DNA from: Desulfobulbus sp.
GTDB lineage: Bacteria; Desulfobacterota; Desulfobulbia; Desulfobulbales; Desulfobulbaceae
NCBI GenBank assembly: GCA_011051825.1
Contig: DRKH01000137.1
Location: forward strand, 1 to 19,443
DNA length: 19,443 bases
Direction: 5' to 3'
Shown: positions 1 through 7,320 of the stretch, one piece after another
Position numbering within the stretch: the stretch's first letter is position 1
Layout of the letters: each line of letters begins with the position of its first letter
Program-made: the position numbers and the translations under genes
The notes under the pieces: model-generated
Database searches by the model: none
What the model was told of the DNA's origin: nothing
What the model saw: the letters and a program-made list of their open reading frames with translations, nothing else

Positions 1-1
1 C

Positions 2-78
<77 letters not shown>

Positions 79-102
79 AAGCGTTTGCTTGAAAACGGTC
101 TC

Positions 103-131
103 TGTTTAGCACAGGATACCGTGGCCGTCAA
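103..131 (-). promoter_or_regulatory. Putative sigma-70 promoter of tRNA-Lys
   Basis: On the minus strand TTGACG (126-131) is followed after 17 nt by TAAACA (103-108). The -35 box matches five of six consensus bases and the -10 box is weak. Initiation would fall about 15-20 nt before the tRNA 5' end, a normal leader for a bacterial tRNA. It would overlap the 3' flank of the upstream small gene. Called only by inspection. Confidence 0.45.
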
Positions 132-158
132 GAAAGAACAAGCCGGGATGAAGGATAA

Positions 159-374
159 TTACATCCTGGCGATGCGTTCCCCGCTCATCCGTTCAAAGTT
201 ATTACATTCACGCTGATTTATAAACGGGCAGGCCTCTTTCATAAACCACTTTTTTTTCGGGCACCAGTAGCGATCCTTAAAGGGTTCGTTGCAGCCATGC
301 CTGGTAAGTTGCCGTCGTTTTTTATTGCCGTGTCTGACCTCGTTGTTTGCCAGTGAGAATTGCCATATTGCCAT
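159..374 (-). CDS. Small Cys-containing hypothetical protein (71 aa)
   Basis: The start is the ATG at 372-374, preceded by GAGGAGGG seven or so nt upstream, an excellent ribosome binding site. A longer 88-aa reading frame begins upstream but has no comparable site. The protein is basic and aromatic-rich, beginning MAIWQFSLANNEV. It has four cysteines spaced C-x9-C-x10-C-x7-C in its second half (HGC, YWC, EAC, REC). The spacing could bind a metal, but no standard zinc-ribbon CxxC pair is present. There is no signal peptide or membrane segment. It lies just upstream of tRNA-Lys and on the same strand. I do not recognise the family and assign no function. Confidence 0.7.
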   Translation of the reverse strand: MAIWQFSLANNEVRHGNKKRRQLTRHGCNEPFKDRYWCPKKKWFMKEACPFINQRECNNFERMSGERIARM

Positions 375-430
375 GGTTGTCCCTCCTCGTCCGTGAGTGA
401 AACAACAAAACGGCTGCATGGTCAATATAA

Positions 431-475
431 GGGACTGGCACGAAATAAGTGTTATAGTTATTTCGTGACAGTCCC
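431..475. repeat. 18-bp inverted repeat, REP/RAYT-like hairpin
   Basis: The arms at 431-448 and 458-475 pair over 18 bp with one mismatch around a 9-nt AT-rich loop. The core of the right arm, read inward, is GACTGTCACGAAATAA. Its length, imperfect symmetry and intergenic position suit a dispersed element mobilised by a Y1-type (RAYT) transposase, or a terminal hairpin of an IS200-like element. No transposase gene is in the window. The family assignment is inference; only the inverted repeat is seen directly. Confidence 0.55.
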
Positions 476-636
476 TAAGGTCCGGTTTGAGACGTTTCGA
501 CCTGCAACCGATCCGTCCTTATATTCTCTTATCGGCAGAAACCGGGGAAATCTTTATGGTACAGGGTGGTATTTGAAAGAAAGAAATGATGGATGGGTAG
601 TGCTGGAGAAAAGCAGTGAGTATAAATGGTTGGAGG

Positions 637-670
637 TTGTTCACCGGCCCGGAACCGGGCCGGTGAACAA
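637..670 (-). terminator. Strong GC-rich hairpin after accAD, U-tract misplaced
   Basis: A perfect 16-bp stem (637-652 with 655-670) has only AA between its arms and sits immediately after the accAD stop codon. On the minus transcript a run of eight U residues lies before the stem, not after it, and the bases after the stem are AACC. It therefore lacks the usual intrinsic terminator layout in either direction. It probably still blocks 3' decay or marks the transcript end. Confidence 0.45.
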
Positions 671-676
671 AAAAAA

Positions 677-2962
677 TTATCTGTAGTACAGACTCGGGCT
701 GCCCATGGTCTGCAGGGCCTTGTACAGGTTGCGGCGGAAGTCACGACGATCCCAGACCCCCTGGATATGACCGCGGCGCAGGGCACTGCGCGACTTATGA
801 TAGTCGGGCGGAATATCGGTACCGGTGGTTTCCCGGATGACCCGGGGACCGGCAAAACCGATATTGCAGGACCGGATTGCAAACTGGTACGGTGAGCAGC
901 CGAGGAAACTGGCCACCGGTCCGGCATACGAGTTGTTGTCATAGACAACAATATAGAGTCCGCCCGCATCGATATATTCACGGACCGCCATGGTACACTT
1001 GGGCATCTGGGTCACCCCGAGCGTTCCCTCCTGGATACGGATGCCTCCGGTGGTATGGACATAGGCCAGCAGAGGGCGTTTTTTTCGTTTGGCCAGTTCA
1101 CAGGCCTGGACAAACTTTTCGCCTTCAGCCGTGCCGACCGTTCCGTTACGGAAGTCGGCAATCAACATGCTGACAACCACCTGTACATCCATAACCCGGG
1201 CATGAAAGGTCAGGTTGGCGCAGCCCAGCCCTGTTTTACTCCGGGCCATCTGCAGCCGTGCATCGAGCCCTTCATAGTTCAGCGGGTTTTTGGAGTAGAA
1301 ATCCGAATTAAAAACCCTGATCGAATCGGGATCAAAGATGTTTTTCAGGTACCATTGATGCTCAAGTGGAAAATGATGGCCGCATTTCTGGCAAACCCCG
1401 CAGAATTCGCCATAGAGATCGGGAACCCAGAGGTCTTCACAACCGTATTTTTCGGCATTGGGACAGCTGACCGTTCGATCCTTGTTTGCCAGCGGACTGG
1501 TATAGGTGTCGGTGAGTTCAAGCGGATCTTGACCGGTCGAAGCCGTTATGCCGGGCGTTGACGCGGTTGGAATCGGAATCGATTTTTCACTTTTTCTGGC
1601 CTCGTTCTTGTCCTTCCTGCAGAGTACGTCATAGACGGATGTAAAGGGGGCCGTCAATCGTTTAACCAGGACCGAGCCTTCTCCGGAAACCTCTTTGAGA
1701 ACTTTTTTAACCTGTTTCTGCTGGCCCTTGAGGACATCGTAACGAAAGGTATAATAAACTTCTTCGGTGGCGGCCTGCAGGGATTTGAAGATATTCTCGG
1801 CCGGCAGGGATTCGCCGCCAAAGCCCTGTTTGCCCATCTCCCGGTATTTTTTTGAGCGCTGACTGAGCAGTCTTCGCGTTTCCGTCGGGTTGAGATCCCA
1901 GGGAATGTCGATTTGAGGTGCCTGTTCAGGGTTTTCCGCTTTCTTTTTTTTGACCTCGTAGGCCCGGAAGCCGCGTACGCTTTTGGTCTTTAACACCACT
2001 TCATCGGTGGCCCGGATAATCTCGGAGCGAATCCTGGTGAAAAAAGAAAAATCATCACTTTTTGCCCCCAGGGGCGGTTCCTGGATAATCCTGTCAATGG
2101 TGCCGAGTTTGAGATTTTCCTCAGCGGTCATGTGTAACCGGTTTGCACAGGTTTCTATGAGCTCGGGCGGAACTTTTTCTCCTTCGGGTACCCGTCCTTC
2201 AATGGCTGCGGCCCCTTCCGGGGAAATAACCGAATAGTAGCCGTGGGAAAACATGAGCCGGAAATCGCTGAGGCCGATGGCCTCGGCCCCACCGGATCCA
2301 CCCTCGGAGATGACGGAGATCATGGGAATGCCGAGTTTGGTCATGACGTAGAGATTACGGGCGATCTGCTGGGCTGCTCCGGGATATTCTTCCACCGGGT
2401 AGGAGCCGGGTGTGAAGATATAGAAGTGGATCGGGATCCCTTCGGTTTCGGCAACCCGCATGTAGCGCAGGGCTTTCTCGTTGCCCCAGGGCTTACAGGA
2501 ACCACCATTGCGAAACTCTTCACCATGGCCGACTTCCTGGCCGATCACCATAACCGAGGAGGTATAGGGCTTTTTCTTTATCCGGCGGACAATATTTGCC
2601 TTGGCCACCACCATGGCCGGATCTATATTAAACTCTCCCTGACCGCCGAGCTCGGTATAGTCTTCATAGACATTTTCCAGGATATCCTTGAGCGAGAAAC
2701 GGAGGGGGTTGCGGACAATACGAACCCGTTCCATGGCCGTCAGGGTCTCTTCGCAACGCTCTTCAAGGAAGTGGATACTGTTGTCGAGTTTATCCAGCTG
2801 CCGGGTGAACTCCTGTTTGTCGACTTCGTAGAATTCAGCTTTGAGGTCTTCACAATCCTTTTTGAAAACCGAAAGGTTGCCCCAGTTTTCAGTGTTTTTT
2901 ATGTGAATAAGACAGCCGATGCGCTGTTCAATATCCTGAAGTTTTTTCAGCAGTTCGTTCAT
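677..2962 (-). CDS. accAD: Acetyl-CoA carboxylase carboxyltransferase, fused alpha (AccA) and beta (AccD) subunits
   Basis: This 761-aa protein would transfer the carboxyl group from carboxybiotin to acetyl-CoA, making malonyl-CoA for fatty acid synthesis. Residues 1-330 are AccA-like: an N-terminal helical region, then KKKPYTSSVMVIGQ, GGSCKPWGNEKALRYM, PGSYPVEEYPGAAQQIA and SEGGSGGAEAIG, and the SPEGAAAIE stretch. Residues 331-495 form a charged linker. From 496 on it is AccD-like, with a zinc-finger region (C500, C508, C521, C524, C527), then GLDARLQMARSKTG, TTGGIRIQEGTLG and FAGPRVIRETTG. The alpha-then-beta order is unusual, because the two are normally separate genes, and actinobacterial or archaeal forms differ. 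The first zinc-finger pair is stretched to C-x7-C. The ATG at 2962 is the first start after an in-frame TAG, with no clear ribosome binding site. It lies 58 nt after accC, probably co-transcribed. Confidence 0.93.
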   Translation of the reverse strand: MNELLKKLQDIEQRIGCLIHIKNTENWGNLSVFKKDCEDLKAEFYEVDKQEFTRQLDKLDNSIHFLEERCEETLTAMERVRIVRNPLRFSLKDILENVYEDYTELGGQGEFNIDPAMVVAKANIVRRIKKKPYTSSVMVIGQEVGHGEEFRNGGSCKPWGNEKALRYMRVAETEGIPIHFYIFTPGSYPVEEYPGAAQQIARNLYVMTKLGIPMISVISEGGSGGAEAIGLSDFRLMFSHGYYSVISPEGAAAIEGRVPEGEKVPPELIETCANRLHMTAEENLKLGTIDRIIQEPPLGAKSDDFSFFTRIRSEIIRATDEVVLKTKSVRGFRAYEVKKKKAENPEQAPQIDIPWDLNPTETRRLLSQRSKKYREMGKQGFGGESLPAENIFKSLQAATEEVYYTFRYDVLKGQQKQVKKVLKEVSGEGSVLVKRLTAPFTSVYDVLCRKDKNEARKSEKSIPIPTASTPGITASTGQDPLELTDTYTSPLANKDRTVSCPNAEKYGCEDLWVPDLYGEFCGVCQKCGHHFPLEHQWYLKNIFDPDSIRVFNSDFYSKNPLNYEGLDARLQMARSKTGLGCANLTFHARVMDVQVVVSMLIADFRNGTVGTAEGEKFVQACELAKRKKRPLLAYVHTTGGIRIQEGTLGVTQMPKCTMAVREYIDAGGLYIVVYDNNSYAGPVASFLGCSPYQFAIRSCNIGFAGPRVIRETTGTDIPPDYHKSRSALRRGHIQGVWDRRDFRRNLYKALQTMGSPSLYYR

Positions 2963-3020
2963 GATGATAGACTATGGCTATATAAAAACCGTTTGCGCGT
3001 CCGGCGGGCACGGGATTTGT

Positions 3021-4424
3021 TTAAAAGGTGAGTAATCGATCGAGATTATCACGCAGGTAGTTGAGGTTGGTCAGGATACCGGTACCGGTAGTATTTTCTC
3101 CTTCAATGACCGTGTTGTTGATAAAGTCCCTGGCCCGCTCCTTGGCCTGATCGACACTGTCACCCCAGACCAGGGCCAGGGCCAGGTTGGGGTCGTATTC
3201 ACTCGGGATCGGGTAGGCCCGGTCGGAAGGAACATGGCTATATACTGCAGCCCAGTCATAACGGGGCAGGTCGAAACGGGTAATAGTCCCGATCCAGGGG
3301 GCAAAGTCACGGTCCGGGTTTTCCGCTACGATCCGTAACTCTATACTGGCCCCGCGAAATGCTATATCCTGTTGGCTGTAGCCCATGGGCTCGCCCAGAG
3401 CCAGCCGGATCTGCTCCCGGATCAGGTTGGGATGGGCATCGTTTAAGTAGCTGATACGGGCTGAAACGTCGTTCTCTACCTGGATCCGGGTGTTGACCTC
3501 CAGCAGATAGGGCTTGCCGCTGCGGCTGACGATCCATTCCCAGGTGCCGACGTTGTCGTATTTGACAAAGTCCGCCAGCTTCAGTGAGTATTTCACGATC
3601 CTGTCGAGTACCTCAGCGGCATCAAAATCATAGGTGAAGCAGGAGTCGTCAAAGCCGGGGGCTGCCTCGATACGTTTCTGGCGGCCGGTGGACTGAATGG
3701 TACAGTTTCGTGAACTGAAGTGGACCCGTTCATCGTGGCGTGAACAGACCAGCTGAACCTCAAGGTGGTCGAAATCCGTTAATCGCTGTTCGATCAGCAC
3801 CCCGCCATCACCGAACTGGCGCTTGGCATAGTTCTGGACCTGGCGGTAGACCCGACGGAACTGTTCAATCTGGGTCACCTCTTCAATGCCCATGCCGCCG
3901 CCACCGGCTGCAGCCTTGACAAGGACGGCCGGCTGGGCAATGTTTTCGTCTTCCTGGATGTCAAAAAGATGCTGGGCGATCTCTTCAGCCTCCATCTCGT
4001 TGTAGATCGGTGAGTCCGTGCCCGGAATAGTCGGAATCCCCAACTCGTTGGCCACGTGCTTGGTGTTGATTTTGTCGCCCAGGTTTTTAATAACCTCCCA
4101 GTTGGGGCCGATAAACACAAGGGGCCGGTCGCGGATGGTTACCCTGCGGGCAAAACGAAAATCTTCGGAAAAGAACCCGTAGCCGGGATGAATGGCGGTA
4201 CACAGCGTGTGATCGGCGATGGCCAGAATGTCATTGGCATCGGTATATTGGGTAACCCGCCAGGCATTTTTTCTTGGTCCGTCGACCTGATTACGGCAGA
4301 CGTGTTCCGAGTCACGGTCGGCATCGGTAAAGATGACCACATACTCCAGGCCCAGATCCTGACAGGCCTCCATGATGCGAATGGCAATTTCTCCGCGATT
4401 GGCTATAAGTACTTTGCCCTGCAC
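3021..4424 (-). CDS. accC: Biotin carboxylase (acetyl-CoA carboxylase AccC-type), divergent
   Basis: An ATP-grasp enzyme of 467 aa that carboxylates biotin on a carrier protein using ATP and bicarbonate. The N terminus KVLIANRGEIAIRI is the biotin carboxylase signature. Further motifs are AIHPGYGFFSED (78-88), FIGP, GDKINTK, the ATP-grasp loop KAAAGGGGMG (170-179), and EVNTRIQVEN (309-318). I chose the GTG at 4422-4424, which has AGAGG five nt upstream and begins directly at the conserved domain. A TTG at 4475 would add 17 unrelated residues without a ribosome site. Several usually strict positions differ: RDCSIQRR is RNCTIQSTGRQK, QVEH is QVEN, and the usual KLI after YDP is ALA. It is upstream of and co-directional with the AccA-AccD fusion, so it is the likely partner subunit. 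No biotin carrier gene is visible. Confidence 0.9.
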   Translation of the reverse strand: MQGKVLIANRGEIAIRIMEACQDLGLEYVVIFTDADRDSEHVCRNQVDGPRKNAWRVTQYTDANDILAIADHTLCTAIHPGYGFFSEDFRFARRVTIRDRPLVFIGPNWEVIKNLGDKINTKHVANELGIPTIPGTDSPIYNEMEAEEIAQHLFDIQEDENIAQPAVLVKAAAGGGGMGIEEVTQIEQFRRVYRQVQNYAKRQFGDGGVLIEQRLTDFDHLEVQLVCSRHDERVHFSSRNCTIQSTGRQKRIEAAPGFDDSCFTYDFDAAEVLDRIVKYSLKLADFVKYDNVGTWEWIVSRSGKPYLLEVNTRIQVENDVSARISYLNDAHPNLIREQIRLALGEPMGYSQQDIAFRGASIELRIVAENPDRDFAPWIGTITRFDLPRYDWAAVYSHVPSDRAYPIPSEYDPNLALALVWGDSVDQAKERARDFINNTVIEGENTTGTGILTNLNYLRDNLDRLLTF

Positions 4425-4583
4425 TCGAACCTCTTTATGTGAAAGTTTCCGAAAAGCAACCGATGGGGTAGACAACCGGCTGTCTCAATAAAAATTTCAT
4501 CTCATCACAGCGCAACGGACAGCGTGGATTTCGAACTGTGAAAACAGAAGAAAGAGCAGAAATCCGGCCCTTCGGACGAATGA

Positions 4584-4620
4584 AAAACGGGCATGCCCAT
4601 CGTCCACAGGGGGTGGGCAT
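4584..4620 (-). terminator. Possible terminator of the kinase operon
   Basis: On the minus strand ATGCCCA and TGGGCAT (4614-4620 and 4593-4599) form a seven-bp stem with a 14-nt loop. It is followed by GCCCGTTTTT. The overlapping palindrome GGGCATGCCC offers an alternative stem directly before the T run. It lies about 270 nt after the last kinase gene and upstream of accC, so it would separate the two units. Confidence 0.4.
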
Positions 4621-4666
4621 CTGCGATTAAATCCTCGGCACGACTCCGCAGTTGTTCTTCCCGCAG

Positions 4667-4738
4667 GTAAGCGAGCCTGCGAGACTCCGGGTAAGCGAGC
4701 CTGCGAGACTCCGGGTAAGCGAGCCTGCGAGACTCCGG
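4667..4738. repeat. Three exact 24-bp tandem repeats
   Basis: The unit occupying 4667-4690 is repeated without change at 4691-4714 and 4715-4738. Each unit starts GTAAGCGAGCC and ends GAGACTCCGG. There are no spacers, so this is not a CRISPR array. The unit is a multiple of three and would read VSEPARLR in one plus-strand frame, but the surrounding frame has no ribosome site. It is best viewed as a non-coding minisatellite. Confidence 0.95.
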
Positions 4739-4893
4739 GCGGTAACTCTCCGTCAGCTGTCCCCCGACGACTGTCTCCTGTTTTTGAGATACGTTGATCG
4801 GCTACTCTACTCTACCTGTTCATTCTTGCAAAGAGGGAAGGTGAAAAAAGTAAGGTCTGCGGTGTATTTTTTCTTATATCGCAGCATGTTATC

Positions 4894-6573
4894 CTATATT
4901 TCCTTCTCCAAATCCTCCCAGAGGTCCTCCACCCATTGATACCTTTTTCCCCTTCTGCCGGCCATTGCCTTTGAGATAATTCGTTCCAGTTGCGGCGAGA
5001 GACCCTGGCCTCGTGTAAAGGAGGGCCGGGCCTCTCTTTTTAGAGTCAGCCATGTCTTAATGGTTGCATTCCGTCGTTCAAACGGCATGGCTCCGGTAAA
5101 CATTCGGTATAACAGGACCCCAAGGGTATAGATATCACTGCGTGGATCGTCCCTGGTGCCCAGGATCAGCTCCGGCGCCATATAGCGAAAATCACCTTGA
5201 GGCCCAAGGCCGGAAGAAAGAATAACATCGGGTATCCCGCGCCACGAGGCCAGGCCCATGTCGGTGATTTTCAAAATATATTCCCTCTCCTTTTCAAGAA
5301 TCAAAAAAATCTCCGGCCGCAGGTCATGATGGACTATTCCGCCAACATGGAGGGTGGCTGTCAGGTCACAGAGCTGAGCAAGTATTGCTTTTCGTGCCGC
5401 CCCCCGGTTCCGGGTCGACTGCATCCAGTCGCCAAGATCCGTGCCCGCCATCGGTTCCATGATCAACGTGTCCCCCTTCTGTTCGATGATTTCCGGTATG
5501 CACTCATGCTGAACACTGCGCAGTATTTTGAGCTCCGCCCGCAGGCAGGTCGCATACAGGGGGTTGCTCAGTATCTCGTTAAAGCCGATTTTAATAGACA
5601 CCTTTTCATTGTTTTGTTCCCTGTGGCCTTCATAGAGCCAGGACAGGGTGCCGGCGGTTATCGGCGGACCGATTATGTAGGAATCAATGAAGTTTGGTTG
5701 CAGGCCTGCACCCTTGCGGGCGGCGGTGACGTAGCGCGACAGGGTTTTTACCGATTGCCGCAGCAGATCAAGCTCATCCCGGTCAGTCCGTACTTCGCCA
5801 TTTTCCTCAAGCAGGCTGCTGCTTACATGGGTCAACCGTTGAATAACCAGTCTGTTAAAGAGAATGTGGAGGAGGAACAGGAGCAGCGCCGCCCCTGCCT
5901 GGATGGCGACAAAGACAACAACGGCATCCCTTTTGATCCGGGCAAAGGCACTTGCAACCGGTATCGAAATGGAGTTGATTCCGGCAAGATCCCCCTCCTT
6001 GAACCTGAAGCCGCCCTTTGTTCCATACCGTTTTATGAGTTCCGCCGGTGCCTGCCGGACGTCACCATGGCAGTGCAGACAACTCTTTTCCATATATTCG
6101 GGAATCATGGTCACAAAGGAGAGCCGGCCTTTCCGGGGGACAATGCCCCGCCACAGTGTTCTTGACCGGTCGTCTTCAAACCAGGAAAACATCTCGTCCT
6201 CAAACTCATCTGCCTTGTTTTTCGGATTCAACGGGTTGAGGGATACCCGGCGAAAAGTGTAGCCGGGCATTTTTTTATTGAATCTTCGCATGATATTAAG
6301 GCTGACAAAGGTGGAGGACATGGCTTCAATGACGAATGTATCCCGTGATTCCAGCTTGGAAATGGTCGGGCGCAGCACTTCTTTGACATATTCCCGAATG
6401 GATTCTACCTCCAGAAGGATAACCTCGGAGGTGTCGAGGGCATCTTGTATCAGGATGGATCGAAGGTGAACGTAGTAGAGGCTTGAGGCCAGCAGGCCAA
6501 AGCTGCAGACGAGCAGGCCGGCCCAGATAAGAAATTTGTTGCGCAGGTTGAGATCCGTCAAATAGTGTATCAT
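4894..6573 (-). CDS. Membrane Ser/Thr protein kinase with periplasmic heme-c DUF3365 (Tll0287-like) sensor
   Basis: A 559-aa protein with a membrane segment at about 14-36, an extracytoplasmic DUF3365 domain, a second segment at about 217-239, a short linker, and a Hanks-type kinase domain at about 295-555. The sensor keeps the heme-c motif CLHCH (C165, C168, H169) and the family stretch RRVSLNPLNP. In the kinase, VSIK places the ATP lysine at K328, HHDLRPEI puts the catalytic Asp at 417, and TDMG replaces DFG at 438-440. The Asn that binds metal in HRDLKPEN is Ile422, and the glycine loop is poor, so it may be weakly active or a pseudokinase. MAPEL and the SDIYTLGVLLY helix are intact. It starts 6 nt after the phosphoesterase stop, last in the operon. 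Its N-terminal half is paralogous to the two histidine kinases further right. Confidence 0.92.
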   Translation of the reverse strand: MIHYLTDLNLRNKFLIWAGLLVCSFGLLASSLYYVHLRSILIQDALDTSEVILLEVESIREYVKEVLRPTISKLESRDTFVIEAMSSTFVSLNIMRRFNKKMPGYTFRRVSLNPLNPKNKADEFEDEMFSWFEDDRSRTLWRGIVPRKGRLSFVTMIPEYMEKSCLHCHGDVRQAPAELIKRYGTKGGFRFKEGDLAGINSISIPVASAFARIKRDAVVVFVAIQAGAALLLFLLHILFNRLVIQRLTHVSSSLLEENGEVRTDRDELDLLRQSVKTLSRYVTAARKGAGLQPNFIDSYIIGPPITAGTLSWLYEGHREQNNEKVSIKIGFNEILSNPLYATCLRAELKILRSVQHECIPEIIEQKGDTLIMEPMAGTDLGDWMQSTRNRGAARKAILAQLCDLTATLHVGGIVHHDLRPEIFLILEKEREYILKITDMGLASWRGIPDVILSSGLGPQGDFRYMAPELILGTRDDPRSDIYTLGVLLYRMFTGAMPFERRNATIKTWLTLKREARPSFTRGQGLSPQLERIISKAMAGRRGKRYQWVEDLWEDLEKEI

Positions 6574-6579
6574 TTTTTT

Positions 6580-7320
6580 TTATTGCCCCTTTGCCAGTCG
6601 CCGGGCCAGATAGTCGGACAGACCGGCTTCCTTGATCTTTTGTCCGGTCCGGACATAGTCGTATTCAAGTCGGCGGAATTCTATGGTGTTCTGTCGTGTA
6701 TCGAGAATGCAGTAGCAGGCCCGTGGATCACGGTCACGGGGCTGGCCCACGGAGCCGCAGTTGATGATTTGCCGTTTTTTTCGGCTCAGGTCACAGGTCA
6801 ATGAACCCGTTGGCGGGAAAAAAACGGTCTGAAACATGTTCTTTCGGGTAATGATCATCGGTCGATGACTGTGGGAAACAAAGAGGAGCTGTTCCCTGGT
6901 TGCCCGAAACGATCGCTGGGCGTATTTGTTATTGATGACATACCTGTACGCTTCCGGATTGTATGGGTTGGCATGGGAAAACAGCATGTTGCCCATGGCA
7001 AGGGTCGAGGGCCGTTGTTGCAGGTATGCATTGTTTCTCTTGCTGAGCCGGTCAATGGTCCACAGGATTGCCTGGGTTGCATCTTTAGTCATCGCATACG
7101 GAGAATAGCGCCATATCGCGGCTGCATCATGATTACCCAGCAGGCAGTTGAGTTTTGGCAGGGCCCGGATACGTTCGATACACTGGTTGGGGTTTGCCCC
7201 ATAACCGACAATGTCTCCGAGGCAGAACCAGCGGTGAACGGACTGGGCGCCGGCATCGTTTAAGACCGTTTCCAGGGCCTCCAGGTTGGCATGGATATCT
7301 GAAAACACGGCAAGACGCAT
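6580..7320 (-). CDS. Calcineurin-like metallophosphoesterase, candidate protein phosphatase
   Basis: A 246-aa soluble protein with the full set of metallophosphoesterase metal ligands: FSDIHAN (D8, H10), GDIVGYG (D36), LGNHD (N63-H64-D65), SHAN (H116) and VSHSHRP (H150, H152). The NCGSVGQPRD stretch near residue 190 is typical of the YfcE/MPE_2-like subgroup. Such enzymes use two metal ions to hydrolyse phosphoesters; the substrate cannot be read from sequence. Its ATG overlaps the stop of the upstream kinase as TGATG, which implies translational coupling. A DUF3365 kinase gene starts 6 nt after it. Sitting between two Ser/Thr kinases, it is a good candidate for the opposing phosphoprotein phosphatase, but a nucleotide or small-molecule substrate is possible. 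Confidence 0.9.
   Translation of the reverse strand: MRLAVFSDIHANLEALETVLNDAGAQSVHRWFCLGDIVGYGANPNQCIERIRALPKLNCLLGNHDAAAIWRYSPYAMTKDATQAILWTIDRLSKRNNAYLQQRPSTLAMGNMLFSHANPYNPEAYRYVINNKYAQRSFRATREQLLFVSHSHRPMIITRKNMFQTVFFPPTGSLTCDLSRKKRQIINCGSVGQPRDRDPRACYCILDTRQNTIEFRRLEYDYVRTGQKIKEAGLSDYLARRLAKGQ

Larger units (their letters stand above)
375..676. other. Intergenic region with two long hairpins
   Basis: No convincing gene is seen. The plus-strand reading frame of 108 codons crossing here has no ribosome binding site and runs through both inverted repeats. The region contains an 18-bp inverted repeat at 431-475 and a GC-rich perfect hairpin at 637-670, listed separately. The bases from 476 to 636 hold nothing recognisable. 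Since the carboxylase unit reads into this region from the right, transcription should end near 637-670. Confidence 0.6.
4425..4893. other. Intergenic region between kinase operon and accC
   Basis: No gene is supported. The region must hold the promoter of accC-accAD on the minus strand. A possible pair is TTGCGC, 17 nt, TTTATT, reading leftward around 4485-4515, which is weak. It also contains three 24-bp tandem repeats and a hairpin followed by T residues, both listed separately. Just after the kinase stop, CTGCG and CGCAG form only a five-bp stem. Confidence 0.6.

Noticed and set aside
435..455. TGGCACG as a sigma-54 -24 element
   Set aside because: No TTGC -12 element occurs at the required spacing, and the motif is part of the inverted repeat.
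360..686. Plus-strand frame of 108 codons
   Set aside because: It crosses two inverted repeats, overlaps the small Cys gene and the accAD end, and lacks a ribosome site.
2243..3031. Plus-strand open frame of 262 codons opposite accAD
   Set aside because: It lies fully antisense to the AccA domain and across the accC-accAD gap, and its product has no recognisable domain. It is a shadow of the real gene.
4667..4738. CRISPR array
   Set aside because: The repeats are directly adjacent with no spacers and no cas genes are nearby.
4652..4939. Plus-strand frame encoding VSEPARLR three times
   Set aside because: It has no ribosome site, ends by running into the 3' end of the opposing kinase gene, and its repeats come from a DNA minisatellite.
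5197..6165. Plus-strand open frame of 322 codons
   Set aside because: It is antisense to the heme-sensor Ser/Thr kinase, which has clear domains; no independent support.
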